Source: Mangrovibacillus cuniculi (lineage in GTDB: Bacteria; Bacillota; Bacilli; Bacillales; R1DC41). From it: 64,000 bases of DNA. Shown here in pieces: positions 1 through 9,244 of the stretch; positions within the stretch are counted from its first letter, which is position 1; every line of letters starts with the position of its first letter. The notes under the pieces were generated by a model. It was not told the DNA's origin, did no database searches, and was given only the letters and a program-made list of their open reading frames with translations. The stretch covers positions 2,263,001-2,327,000 of the forward strand of contig NZ_CP049742.1 of NCBI RefSeq assembly GCF_015482585.1, written 5' to 3'. Position numbers and translations under genes: made by a program.

Positions 1-3000
1 CCAGCTAAATCAGTAAGACGAAGTGTAAACTTATTTTCACCGTCTTTTAATTTCACTGTTTCCTTCACAGTTTCTTTCAATGTACGTGCTTCGTATGGAG
101 CAAGTAATTCATGATAATAAACCTCACTATCATTCAAATACAGGCGTGCTTCATCAAAGTTATCTGCAAGTGTGATCGCCAGTTCTGCTGTTGCTTCACT
201 TGTAAAGAACGGAGCATCTACTTCTAGAGTAGGTTGAGTAGAATCAACGAAAAGTTTACGTTGGAACGCAATCGCATTTCCTGATTTATCTGTTGCTTCG
301 AATTGGATTGTTTGGAAGCCGTCAGATTTAAATGTTACCTCTGCTTGGAATAGGTACGCTTTTTCTTTCGCATCCCAAGTTACTGTAGCTTCTTTTCCAT
401 TAATTTTTAGGCTCTTCGCTACCGTCTCGTCTACCATGTAACCGTACACCGGTACTGTAGTAGTAGATACTGTGCTTAAAGCAGCTGGGTATAGTGCAGA
501 AACGTAAGGAATCGTAGTATCTTCTCCAAATGCGTCTTCGCCAACGTTTCCGGCATAGTCAGTTGCTACAACTTTAACTGATTCGATTTCACCATCATAC
601 TTGCTTAAATCGTATTTCACTTTCTCTGCATCTAGAGGTGTTTCAAGTACGCTCTTACCGTTCACTAGTACATCAAAGTGAGCTACACCAACTCCTGCAT
701 CTGTTGCAGTCCACTGTAGATTTTTTGATTCTTCGTCAAATGTGACTGTTACTACTGGATCTTGCGTATCTACTTGGAATGGAATCTTAACTGATTGTGA
801 CTTTGCATCTGGGTAATCTACTACAGTAGCAATCTCATAGTAGTAATTTCCATCAGCAAGATTTTCACCATTTTGCTTTCCGTTCCAAGAAGCTTGAGTG
901 TATTCAGTGCTTTGAGCTCCAGCGCCACCATCGTAATAGTGTTTACGTACATTATTTTCATTTCTTAATGTAAGAAGCTTTTCGCCATTTGCATCTAGGA
1001 TATTAAATGTTGCTTTCTTCGCATTACGAAGGAACGATACGTTTGGATATAGAGAATCTTTTACACCATCTCCATCTGGAGAGAATGCCACTTTATCACC
1101 AAGGAACTCATCTGTTAAACTATTGATTCCTAGGTACTCACTTCCGTCAACACCTGGAGACATTAGTCCAGTTAAACCATAGAAAGATTTTTCGTCATAC
1201 ACTGTTCCATCTACAACAGGTGCTTTTGTCCAATCACCGTTGAATCCAACGTAAGGAACCGTTAGAGCTGGTGCATAGTCATTTACATCTTTAAACGTTA
1301 CAAACCCTTCTGCGAAGTAACCATTTTCAAACAGTTCTACTAGAGGTGCACCGTTCGCCCAGTCTACAACATCTGTTAAATCTAGTGATACTTCAACAGT
1401 TGCTTTACCATTTGCTGGAACCGTTACTTGGTAGCTTCCTTCCACATCCAAACCACTCGCAGACGAGAAGCTGATTGGGTACTCTCCTACTCCAGTTTCT
1501 TCGTCATAGGTATCAGCACTATAAACCTCATTGGCTTCTAATAGATTCTCTCCATCAAGTACTAGATCTGTTTGTACGTTACCAGTGGTTTCGTACACAA
1601 CAGCTTCATCAGTGAAGTTCTCCAGTTCTAATGTGAAAGTGGCTTTATTATTAAATTGACGAAGAGCTACTTTTCCTAATCCAGTAGTTGTTTCTGTAAC
1701 AACAATTGGTGTGCTAAGCGCAGCGTGTAAGTCCATTAAACCTGCACCTTGACGACGTGGAGAATATAGTCCTCCAGTTTTGTAATAGTCATTGTAAAGA
1801 CCTTTGTCTAATCTTGGCACAGAAGTGTTCATTAAGATATTTTTTGCAAGTGTCACACGGTCTTCACCTGTTAAACCAAAATCTTCGTCCACACGTTGAA
1901 GAACTAGCGCAGATCCACCTGCTACGTGTGGAGCAGCCATAGATGTACCGCTCATCATACCGTATTCACCGTTTTCTAGCGTAGATAAGATTTGCCCACC
2001 TGGTGCTGTGATTTCTGGCTTAAAGTCTAAGTTTGGAGTAGTACCCCAAGAAGTAAAGTTAGACATTTTATTGTTCTCAGGATTTAGAGACTTTACTGTT
2101 TCTCCTTTAAATGCTAATTGAACTTCTTTACCAGCCTCTAAGTCTGCCGATAACGTGTCACCAAAGTTCTTAAGTGTAAAGATATAAGGAATTGTAATGG
2201 CTGGGTCATTTACCATGTTTACATATCCTGATGTGTTGTTATAAATAATGACAGCCTTCGCACCAGCTGCTTGAGCATTAAGTGCTTTTGTTACAAACGC
2301 AATTTCTCCGCGTTGAATTAATGCCACTTTTCCTGTTAAATCTAATCCAGCGAAGTCATCCGCATCTGGATTAGCAGTAGAATCACCAGGAAGACGGCCT
2401 AATCCCACTTTCACCACTTCATAGCTTGTTTCACCTAATGAAGTTGGAGCGGTGTTACCAGAAGATACAAAAGACATAACTTCTGTTTCTTCCCCATCAA
2501 CCGTTACATTGAATCCTTCTAGATCTAGGAATTGATTTTCAAAAGATGCTACCTGTAGAGAATCTGTGGAAAGTCCAGGTGCTCCTACCAAACCAATATC
2601 AGGATTAGACGCTAGAGGATTTGCATGTCCAGAACCAAATCGATCAGAGTTACCTGCAGAAACAGACACTAGTACACCGTTATCAACAGCACGTTGGATT
2701 GCTTGATATTCTGGATCATTTTGGTCAACGAATGAAGCTGTTGAACCTAAAGACATATTGATCACATCTGCACCTAGAGCAATCGCGTCATCAATTGCTT
2801 TGATATAAATATCTCCGTAAGTGGATGGCATCTCTGGATCGTTACCGAAAACTTTCATACCTAGGATCTGAGCTTCTGGCGCTACCCCTTTTAATCCACC
2901 ATTCTCCTCATCACCATTTGCTCCTACTGTACCTGATACGTGCATACCATGCATAGAAGCATCTGGGCCTTTATCTTGAACTTCATTATTTTGATCTGCA

Positions 3001-3713
3001 TAGTTGTATGCAAATGGAACTTTTTCAGAGAAATATTTACCTTTTACTTTACCAGAAGCAACAGCTGCATCTACTTCTGTTTTTTCTAGTTCTACTTCTG
3101 TTCCGTCAGAAAGAACCATATCTTGGTGCGCAGGGTCAATTCCTGTATCAATAACAGCGATTGTCAGACCTTCACCTTTATAAGAGTAGTCCTGCCAAGC
3201 TTTTTGTGCATTTACTAGTTCTTTACTATAAAGCATCTCCGGCTTTGCTTCAGGGCGTTGATATTCATTTACAATATGTACCTTTTTAACGTTACTCATG
3301 GACTCTAGTAAACCAATATTCTTATAAGCTACTTGTCCACTAAATCCATTGTACACAGTTGTGAAGCTTTCGTTATATGTCATTGAGATTGCTTTACCTT
3401 TAATAGCAGCCTTTACTTCCTCTTGGTCTGCAAGGTTTTGTTTTTTGATTTCTTCTTTTTGTTTGTCCGTTAATTCTTGGTAGTTACTACCTAAACTTTG
3501 CGCTACTACTAGACCAGAATCAGACTCTAGTTCCACAATTACACGAACTTGGTCTTTAGCTTGATACGACTTCTGTACTAAAGGTGTCTTTTTCACTTGA
3601 TTGTCTTGTTTTGGTACCTCTAGACGATCTACCGCTGCATGGGCTGCAGATGGCAATACTAGAGACGCTGCTGCTACGGATAAAGCTGAACGTTTTAAAA
3701 ATCTTTTTTTCAC
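1..3713 (-). CDS. Cell-envelope subtilisin-like serine protease (S8) with PA and Fn3-like domains, 3' end outside window
   Basis: Secreted S8 protease of the lactocepin/C5a-peptidase type, expected to degrade proteins outside the cell. The start is GTG at 3713: GGGGG lies just upstream, and the ATG at 3719 reads into a stop after two codons. A signal peptide (KKR, hydrophobic core, AHA) is followed by an I9-like propeptide. The catalytic residues visible are D189 (VIDTGID), H255 (HGMHV, where the family usually has HGTHV), N355 (SAGNS) and S591 (GTSMAAPH). A protease-associated domain is inserted at about residues 440-510. After the catalytic domain come Fn3-like/Ig-like modules that still run in frame at base 1, so more than 1,230 codons are present and the C-terminus, possibly an anchor, is missing. 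It stands alone, divergent from the next gene. The family call is firm; the substrate is unknown. Confidence 0.93.
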   Translation of the reverse strand, partial: MKKRFLKRSALSVAAASLVLPSAAHAAVDRLEVPKQDNQVKKTPLVQKSYQAKDQVRVIVELESDSGLVVAQSLGSNYQELTDKQKEEIKKQNLADQEEVKAAIKGKAISMTYNESFTTVYNGFSGQVAYKNIGLLESMSNVKKVHIVNEYQRPEAKPEMLYSKELVNAQKAWQDYSYKGEGLTIAVIDTGIDPAHQDMVLSDGTEVELEKTEVDAAVASGKVKGKYFSEKVPFAYNYADQNNEVQDKGPDASMHGMHVSGTVGANGDEENGGLKGVAPEAQILGMKVFGNDPEMPSTYGDIYIKAIDDAIALGADVINMSLGSTASFVDQNDPEYQAIQRAVDNGVLVSVSAGNSDRFGSGHANPLASNPDIGLVGAPGLSTDSLQVASFENQFLDLEGFNVTVDGEETEVMSFVSSGNTAPTSLGETSYEVVKVGLGRLPGDSTANPDADDFAGLDLTGKVALIQRGEIAFVTKALNAQAAGAKAVIIYNNTSGYVNMVNDPAITIPYIFTLKNFGDTLSADLEAGKEVQLAFKGETVKSLNPENNKMSNFTSWGTTPNLDFKPEITAPGGQILSTLENGEYGMMSGTSMAAPHVAGGSALVLQRVDEDFGLTGEDRVTLAKNILMNTSVPRLDKGLYNDYYKTGGLYSPRRQGAGLMDLHAALSTPIVVTETTTGLGKVALRQFNNKATFTLELENFTDEAVVYETTGNVQTDLVLDGENLLEANEVYSADTYDEETGVGEYPISFSSASGLDVEGSYQVTVPANGKATVEVSLDLTDVVDWANGAPLVELFENGYFAEGFVTFKDVNDYAPALTVPYVGFNGDWTKAPVVDGTVYDEKSFYGLTGLMSPGVDGSEYLGINSLTDEFLGDKVAFSPDGDGVKDSLYPNVSFLRNAKKATFNILDANGEKLLTLRNENNVRKHYYDGGAGAQSTEYTQASWNGKQNGENLADGNYYYEIATVVDYPDAKSQSVKIPFQVDTQDPVVTVTFDEESKNLQWTATDAGVGVAHFDVLVNGKSVLETPLDAEKVKYDLSKYDGEIESVKVVATDYAGNVGEDAFGEDTTIPYVSALYPAALSTVSTTTVPVYGYMVDETVAKSLKINGKEATVTWDAKEKAYLFQAEVTFKSDGFQTIQFEATDKSGNAIAFQRKLFVDSTQPTLEVDAPFFTSEATAELAITLADNFDEARLYLNDSEVYYHELLAPYEARTLKETVKETVKLKDGENKFTLRLTDLA

Positions 3714-4017
3714 TTCATGACCCCCATAAAATTTATTACTTTCAACGATATCTTTCATTATATTGGAATCTAGTACTATATACAATGCGTTTTCTGAAAA
3801 TTCTTATTTAGTAGAATCCTTTATTATAGTAAAACATTGTTAGATCACGGCTCAGTATAGATTCGAGGGCCGAAATATTTTTACATTTTTTTCTCAACTA
3901 GAAGATATCAGAAAAATACAAATTTAGTTATATAGTAAATTATTCCTTTACTTGAAAATAAGTTTATTGTTACCATATTAAAGTACTAATACTTTATAAC
4001 TAAGGAGAGTGAAAATA
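3714..4017. other. Divergent intergenic region, no gene seen
   Basis: About 300 bases between the divergent protease and stalk-protein genes. It is AT-rich and must hold both promoters. I see no convincing consensus pair, hairpin or open frame. Confidence 0.5.
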
Positions 4018-4788
4018 ATGAAAGGTACAAAGAAATTCATCGCTGGCTTCGTCATTGGTGCCACATTATTCGGTTCAGTAGGAGCCATGGCAGCTGGTGG
4101 AAGTATGATTGAGATTTTCCATAACATCAAGGATATTAAGATTGATAGAGTATCCAAGATGCCTGCGGACACAAAACCATTCACTTACAACGGTAGTACA
4201 TATGTACCACTTCGATTCATCAGTGAGGCGTTAGGGGAAGATGTAAAATGGGATGGCGCTTCGCAAACTGTACATATTGGGGAAACTGATGGGGGATCGG
4301 TTACTTATCTTGGAGATTCTAAGATGAGTTATTTGACTTATCAGGAGAGTGATTCAGATTTTTATGCACGAGGTGTATATAATAATAAATTAGATCTCGG
4401 TAGTAGTTCTTCTAGTAACTATAGAATAAAAGATGTTTTAGGAAAGGAATACACTAACTATCTGTATATTGGAAGTAGTAAGTATAGTGACTTTGGTGAT
4501 TTTGCTTATGTAGAATACCCGTTAAATGGTCAGTACGAGAGGTTTTTATCAGATATATCATTAGATGCGGATTCCAAACTGTCTTCAGATAATTTCATAG
4601 TTGAAGTATTTGCTGATGACAAGTTAGTTTATTCCGAAGAGATTTCAGCAGGTATGTTACCTGAGAAAATTGAAGTAAATGTAAATAACGCTAACAAGTT
4701 AAAGATCCAATTGGTAGTAAACACTGAAACCAGCTATACCGTTGATTATACAACTGTCCTTTTTGGAAATCCAAGATTAACAAAATAG
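4018..4788 (+). CDS. Exported stalk-domain (copper amine oxidase N-like) protein with NPCBM-like C-terminus
   Basis: The start is ATG 4018, ten bases after AAGGAG (4002-4007); an upstream GTG at 4009 overlaps that site and is unlikely. The 256-residue product has a signal peptide (KGTKKFIAGF to AMA) and then one stalk repeat at about residues 40-85 (FTYNGSTYVPLRFISEALG, VKWDG). The remainder, about residues 95-256, resembles a carbohydrate-binding NPCBM module: DFYARGVY early, then VEVFADDKLVYSEEIS and a closing GNPRLTK strand. It is probably a surface protein binding a glycan; no enzyme domain is present. It stands alone between divergent and convergent neighbours and ends in a shared terminator. 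The stalk call is firm and the NPCBM call moderate. Confidence 0.85.
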   Translation: MKGTKKFIAGFVIGATLFGSVGAMAAGGSMIEIFHNIKDIKIDRVSKMPADTKPFTYNGSTYVPLRFISEALGEDVKWDGASQTVHIGETDGGSVTYLGDSKMSYLTYQESDSDFYARGVYNNKLDLGSSSSSNYRIKDVLGKEYTNYLYIGSSKYSDFGDFAYVEYPLNGQYERFLSDISLDADSKLSSDNFIVEVFADDKLVYSEEISAGMLPEKIEVNVNNANKLKIQLVVNTETSYTVDYTTVLFGNPRLTK

Positions 4789-4817
4789 TAGCTTAAATTA
4801 TAGTTAGTTAAATAGGT

Positions 4818-4849
4818 AAAAGACTGCTAAAATTTATTAGCAGTCTTTT
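4818..4849. terminator. Bidirectional intrinsic terminator
   Basis: Thirteen-base arms AAAAGACTGCTAA and TTAGCAGTCTTTT enclose a six-base loop, with A/T tracts on both sides. It closes the stalk gene and the small minus-strand frame. Confidence 0.85.
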
Positions 4850-5079
4850 GTCATATAATTTAAGCTATACCCTACAAAATACTCCTCAGTCCCCAAATCC
4901 TCATAAATAAACTTACCGTCTTTATATCCAGCATAGTAAGAGTAACCTAATTCGGCTAAAACATCCTTATCACTAGTACCAATTCCTGCTTGGCGATAGA
5001 TAGTTATTTCATAGTTTTCGTTACCACAGTGACAATAATGATATCCTTCTTTATGAAAAAATGGACGGCGACTACACAT
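4837..5079 (-). CDS. Small hypothetical protein, 80 residues
   Basis: Unrecognised soluble peptide with an early CHC/NE segment (HYCHCGNENYEIT) and many aromatic residues. It ends exactly in the terminator hairpin, as a real gene would, but no good ribosome binding site precedes ATG 5079. The composition looks coding (YAGYKDGKFIYEDLG). It may be an intact small protein or the 3' remnant of a longer gene. Confidence 0.4.
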   Translation of the reverse strand: MCSRRPFFHKEGYHYCHCGNENYEITIYRQAGIGTSDKDVLAELGYSYYAGYKDGKFIYEDLGTEEYFVGYSLNYMTKDC

Positions 5080-5505
5080 ATCACGTTAATAAATTTATGA
5101 ATCTCCCCAGCCTCGAGGTAAAAAATCCATTCCAACAACTTGAGAAATAAACCTTACTCTTCCATACCTTTCAGATAGCATTAGGTACAACAATCATTAC
5201 CAACATCATCTACTTAAGTTATCAAAATTTGCCACTACTTTGAATCCTGAAATGCACCAACTCTCCTCTTAATTATTAGCCCCCCACACAGATAACTACA
5301 CATCCCCAAAAGCAATGACCAAAACTACACCCATTGCATATGAGTGGTGTGGAGGGATTATTTCAGAAAAAATAGATTAAGAGTGTTGAAGGAAAAGCGT
5401 CATTCCACTCAGTGAGCATCATTGGACATATTTTGTATAAGAGAAAGATTTATTTTTCTACTACTTTTTCGTAGCTAACGGAACATATTTAAGCTTGATA
5501 CGCAC
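5080..5505. other. Intergenic stretch, no gene seen
   Basis: About 425 bases without a supported frame on either strand. No clear RNA structure apart from the terminator at its right edge. Possibly degraded sequence. Confidence 0.4.
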
Positions 5506-5507
5506 AC

Positions 5508-5536
5508 AAAAAGTGCACCCCAAGCGGTGCACTTTA
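5508..5536 (-). terminator. Intrinsic terminator of the SGNH gene
   Basis: GTGCAC arms extended by AAA/TTT; on the minus strand they are followed by a T run. The hairpin overlaps the stop codon. Confidence 0.85.
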
Positions 5537-6574
5537 GTTCAAACTATTTTCTACAGATTGCAAATGCTGCTCCAAATTCTCTTCTGTTACTATTAAACCG
5601 AAATCCTGCGGTACTGCCGAGGCATTAGCATCCGACATCCGCTGGGCAATCCACGTTCCAACATGCTCATAAGCGTGATGCCCATCGAAATAGTTCTGTT
5701 TCCAGTTTCTCGTCACTTCGTTTAATGTCATGAAGTTGTGTACCCCTCCGAAGACTTCTACCAATTCCGTAATCCATCTTTCATAGTCCGGCAATCGTCC
5801 TTCTTCGGCCATAGCTCGCAACAACGGCTCGGCTACAGGGGTTGTAAAAATCACAAATTCGGTATCAGGATACAATTCTACTAATTCTTTCATTACCTCC
5901 GCATACTCTGGGTTGTACTCATAACTATCACCATAGAACGTTTCCCTAAATCGACTCACTTTAGCTTCTGTGTCACGCGCTACTTGCTCCTCACTTAACT
6001 TCCAAGCAGTTGCCACATTATCCCTCGTGTAATTCCTTACAAATACATCTTCATCACGAGTGGATGCCCGATAATTTGTTCTAGCATAATCCAACACATC
6101 AAGCGAAACCTGTTGCTTCCAGCGATAGATAGGATTTCGGATTTCTTCCGCATATGCGACCATATCCCCGACTAGTTTACTCTCTTGTTTGCTGGTCTTA
6201 AAAAAATCTACACCTATATAGACTCGGTCAAAATGGCGACCATTCTCCTCCACGGCGACTTGCAAAAAACTTTTATATTCTAAAAAAGACATATCACTAA
6301 CGGCGAAATTATAAACATCGTCTCCCGCAAGGTCGTGCTGATTAATGTATGTCGCTCGACTACTCCCCAGTAACAAGGCATCGTATGAAAAAGGCTGATA
6401 CACCATGCGATTAACCTTTTGCTCACGCTCATTTATCGTTGTTTGTACATCATTATTCTCATGAGAAAAACCAAACATCCAAAGTGGATCTATATATATG
6501 TTAAAAGCTGCGACGCTACCAGTACTAATAATCACAATGGATAACACCAGGCTCGTCCACCAAGAAGATTTCAT
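5534..6574 (-). CDS. SGNH/GDSL-like acyltransferase partner protein, membrane-anchored
   Basis: Product of 346 residues if ATG 6574 is used, eight bases after AAGGTG; a GTG at 6583 overlaps that site. There is one N-terminal membrane segment (about residues 8-25) and a long extracellular part. A GSSR block at residues 70-73 takes the place of the GDSL motif, with S72 the likely nucleophile, and FDGHHAYEHVG near residue 300 supplies the Asp/His pair. Such proteins work with MBOAT channels (AlgI/AlgX, PatA/PatB, DltB/DltD): the MBOAT moves the acyl group across the membrane and the SGNH partner transfers it to a polymer. The MBOAT gene lies immediately upstream, 12 bases away, in the same operon. 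The target, perhaps an SLH-binding wall polysaccharide, is inferred. Confidence 0.82.
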   Translation of the reverse strand: MKSSWWTSLVLSIVIISTGSVAAFNIYIDPLWMFGFSHENNDVQTTINEREQKVNRMVYQPFSYDALLLGSSRATYINQHDLAGDDVYNFAVSDMSFLEYKSFLQVAVEENGRHFDRVYIGVDFFKTSKQESKLVGDMVAYAEEIRNPIYRWKQQVSLDVLDYARTNYRASTRDEDVFVRNYTRDNVATAWKLSEEQVARDTEAKVSRFRETFYGDSYEYNPEYAEVMKELVELYPDTEFVIFTTPVAEPLLRAMAEEGRLPDYERWITELVEVFGGVHNFMTLNEVTRNWKQNYFDGHHAYEHVGTWIAQRMSDANASAVPQDFGLIVTEENLEQHLQSVENSLN

Positions 6575-6586
6575 TTCAGTCACACC

Positions 6587-8080
6587 TTAAAAGTTAAAAT
6601 ATAAAAATTCGCTTACTCGTTGCAAATGGAAAATGGAAAACACGTACAAGCAAGCAATGAACAGTGCATTAAAGAACCCCGGTTTAAATGCATCCATTAA
6701 CTGCATCCCATTCTTCAAGAAAAGAGTGATTAATAAGCCGAACGCGACACATAACAACGCAGTTAATGATCCTGTCGTCAGAATGGAAGACACATAGTTT
6801 ACTGGTACATCACTTAAAAATGCCAACGACCATTCTGCAGGTAAATAGTTCTCTAATCCGAATAATTCCATCTGGCCTTGCAAAGAAGCTGGGAAAGTAA
6901 ATCCGTTCAATCCACTCATGCTTTTTAAAATCGAAAGAGCGTCTTGCACAGACTCAGCTCGGAAAAACACCCATGTTGCGTTAACAAATTGGAAGGTGAT
7001 GAACCAGGCGAGTAGCTTCGGTAACGAGAGGCCCAACCTACTCCAAGCACGATAAATGACACTGGCAATCCCGTGTAGCAATCCCCAAATAACAAACGTC
7101 CAGCCAGCACCATGCCAAATTCCGCTAACAGCAAAGATAATCAAAATATTAATATAGGTACGAGAAATGCCTTTACGACTACCACCTAATGGAATGTATA
7201 GATAATTGGTTAAAAACGTAGATAGGGTAATATGCCATCTTCTCCAAAAATCCTGAATCGATAGCGCTTTATACGGTGAGTTAAAGTTAATTGGTAGCTT
7301 AATATTGAATAATAAAGCTGCGCCAATGGCCATATCAGAGTATCCACTAAAGTCAAAATACAGTTGAAACGTATAAGCTAGAGAAACAATCCAAGAGTCA
7401 AAGAACGACAGCGCAGTCGGTTGACTAAATCCAGCATTGGCCCAAATTGCAAACGTGTCTGCGATAATTAGCTTTTTAAAAAGTCCAATTCCAAAAACGT
7501 AAATCCCGAGTGCCACATTGCTACTAATCCACCGCTTATTTCGCTCTTCTTCAAACTGCGGCATAACCGTACCGTGATGCACAATTGGTCCGGCAATTAA
7601 CTGGGGAAAGAAAGCAACGAATAAAGAGTAATTCAAGAAATTATACTCTTTTGTTTCATTTCTATACGAATCGACTAAATACGCAATTTGTTGAAAGGTG
7701 TAGAAACTAATCGCTAACGGCAGAGCCAGTTCTAGTAACGGTAAGTTTGTTTGAAAAAAAACATTGACATTTGATAAGAAAAAATCTGCATACTTATAAT
7801 AACCAAGCAACCCGACATTAAACAAAATCCCTACTGTTAGAAGCGCTTTACGTTTGAAATCATTTTCCCATTTTCCAAGCAAAGTCCCAACCGTGTAGTT
7901 AACTAACAGTGATGTTAAAATAAGTGGAAAATAATCTGGATTCCACCAACTATAAAAGAAGAAACTAGCTAAAAGCAACCAAACTTTAGCGCTTGTAGTG
8001 TGAAGTTTATTTAAGAAAAAGTAGCCTATTATAACAATAGGAAGGAATAAAAAAATAAATTCGAATGAGTTGAATAACAC
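6587..8080 (-). CDS. MBOAT family membrane O-acyltransferase (AlgI/PatA-like)
   Basis: 497-residue polytopic membrane protein of the MBOAT family. The start is GTG 8080, preceded by TAGGAG at nine bases. Family marks are FYTFQQIAYLVDSYR (about 127-140), DFSGYSDMAIG (243-253), FWRRWHITLS with H283, and the catalytic-site SGIWHGAGWTF with H323. Length and order match AlgI-type acyltransferases that carry acetyl groups to the outside for polymer O-acetylation. It is the first gene of a two-gene operon with the SGNH protein downstream. Related pairs (PatA/PatB) acetylate the SLH-anchoring polysaccharide in the Bacillus cereus group, which fits the many SLH proteins in this window; the assignment to that polymer is inferred. 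Confidence 0.92.
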   Translation of the reverse strand: MLFNSFEFIFLFLPIVIIGYFFLNKLHTTSAKVWLLLASFFFYSWWNPDYFPLILTSLLVNYTVGTLLGKWENDFKRKALLTVGILFNVGLLGYYKYADFFLSNVNVFFQTNLPLLELALPLAISFYTFQQIAYLVDSYRNETKEYNFLNYSLFVAFFPQLIAGPIVHHGTVMPQFEEERNKRWISSNVALGIYVFGIGLFKKLIIADTFAIWANAGFSQPTALSFFDSWIVSLAYTFQLYFDFSGYSDMAIGAALLFNIKLPINFNSPYKALSIQDFWRRWHITLSTFLTNYLYIPLGGSRKGISRTYINILIIFAVSGIWHGAGWTFVIWGLLHGIASVIYRAWSRLGLSLPKLLAWFITFQFVNATWVFFRAESVQDALSILKSMSGLNGFTFPASLQGQMELFGLENYLPAEWSLAFLSDVPVNYVSSILTTGSLTALLCVAFGLLITLFLKNGMQLMDAFKPGFFNALFIACLYVFSIFHLQRVSEFLYFNF

Positions 8081-8162
8081 GGTGTTAGTCTCCTATACTG
8101 AAATGCAATATGTCCCTAATTATATCAGAGATTAAATAAAGTAGAAAAACGTAATTCAAAGA

Positions 8163-8193
8163 AAGAAACCTTCTTTTTAAAAGAAGGTTTCTC
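8163..8193 (-). terminator. Intrinsic terminator of the second stalk-protein gene
   Basis: Arms GAAACCTTCTT and AAGAAGGTTTC around a short AT loop, with a T-rich tail on the minus strand. Confidence 0.85.
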
Positions 8194-8198
8194 CTTAT

Positions 8199-8963
8199 TT
8201 ACTTTTTAAATTCTGCAGTAACAACTTCACCGTCTAAATTAATGTATATTAGTGTTAATACATTTCCATTTAACTTTAGTACACCTCTATAGGTTGTTTG
8301 ATCGTCTTCATAAATATATTTAAACCATAAATACGCTGTATTGTTATCCACAACTTGCACTTGACCACTTAAGATATCATCGCCAGACCAAACACTTTGG
8401 TAGCCTAACCATACTTCTTTTTGGTCTTCAGTTAAGCCCATTACAAAATCACTAGAAAAAGAATAATACATTTGAATTTCATTAGTCTTAAAGAAATTAT
8501 GTACCCAAGAACTAGTGGATATCGTACCTTGAACAAAAACTTCTATTTGGGCAACACTGGTTTCAATAATTACTGTGTGTCGCTCTTTATTCCACTCAAC
8601 AGAACCACCAAGTTGTTCTGTCATAAAACGTACAGGCACGAGAGTAGCACCATCGTAAACTTTTGCAGGTACATCTATGGTTTGCATTTTGCCATTCACG
8701 GTAGCTGTGTTACTATTCACGGTTAAAACGATAGTAGTATTTTGCTTTACTACAGTAATCTTATTTGTTTTAGAGTCCCACGAAACTGTTGCATCTAATG
8801 CCTCAAACAATGATCTTAGTGGAAGTAGCGTTCTGTTTTCCACTAACTTACCACCAAACACAGTTATAAACTGTTTATCCGGACTCATGGCTGATAGACG
8901 TGGTGTTGAGATAAAACTTAATAAAAGTACCAACGTTGCAGCTATCGAGATAAGCTTTTTCAT
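8199..8963 (-). CDS. Exported protein with N-terminal stalk (copper amine oxidase N-like) domain
   Basis: The start is ATG 8963: GGAGG stands seven bases before it but only one base before the alternative ATG at 8969. The product has 254 residues, with a signal peptide (KKLISIAATLVLLLS) followed by a complete two-half stalk domain at about residues 30-140 (ENRTLLPLRSLFEAL, VSWDSKTNKITV, TLVPVRFMTEQLGG, VEWNKERHTVII). The C-terminal 110 residues carry no family I recognise. The next gene downstream of its promoter has the same layout, so the two may be old duplicates. A surface or secreted location is likely; the function is unknown. Confidence 0.87.
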   Translation of the reverse strand: MKKLISIAATLVLLLSFISTPRLSAMSPDKQFITVFGGKLVENRTLLPLRSLFEALDATVSWDSKTNKITVVKQNTTIVLTVNSNTATVNGKMQTIDVPAKVYDGATLVPVRFMTEQLGGSVEWNKERHTVIIETSVAQIEVFVQGTISTSSWVHNFFKTNEIQMYYSFSSDFVMGLTEDQKEVWLGYQSVWSGDDILSGQVQVVDNNTAYLWFKYIYEDDQTTYRGVLKLNGNVLTLIYINLDGEVVTAEFKK

Positions 8964-9202
8964 GTTCATTCCTCCTTTTCACTTTTATTTATTCATGAAA
9001 TTTTTTCCAACATTATGAATATACTTTACCATTTTATAATTGTATAGATATTTTTTTAGACAAATATTTACATAAATTATGTATTTGAGAGTGAGAACTA
9101 TCACACTACTCCTCTTCTACCTTTTCACGGTTTTTCTGTTTCATTCCGGCGTTGAGAACATTCCCCTCCACTTTAAGTAATAAATGTCCATTAAAACACA
9201 AA
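8964..9202. other. Intergenic region upstream of the second stalk-protein gene
   Basis: About 240 bases, AT-rich near the gene, which should contain its promoter. No other structure noted. Confidence 0.4.
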
Positions 9203-9232
9203 AAACCTTGTAAGTAACTTTCCACAAGGTCT
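9203..9232 (-). terminator. Intrinsic terminator of the third stalk-protein gene
   Basis: ACCTTGT/ACAAGGT arms around a 12-base loop, followed by six T on the minus strand. Confidence 0.85.
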
Positions 9233-9244
9233 TTGTTTCAAAGG

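Noticed and set aside
3978-4184. Minus-strand frame opposite the first stalk gene
   Set aside because: Shadow of the real plus-strand gene, without an initiation site.
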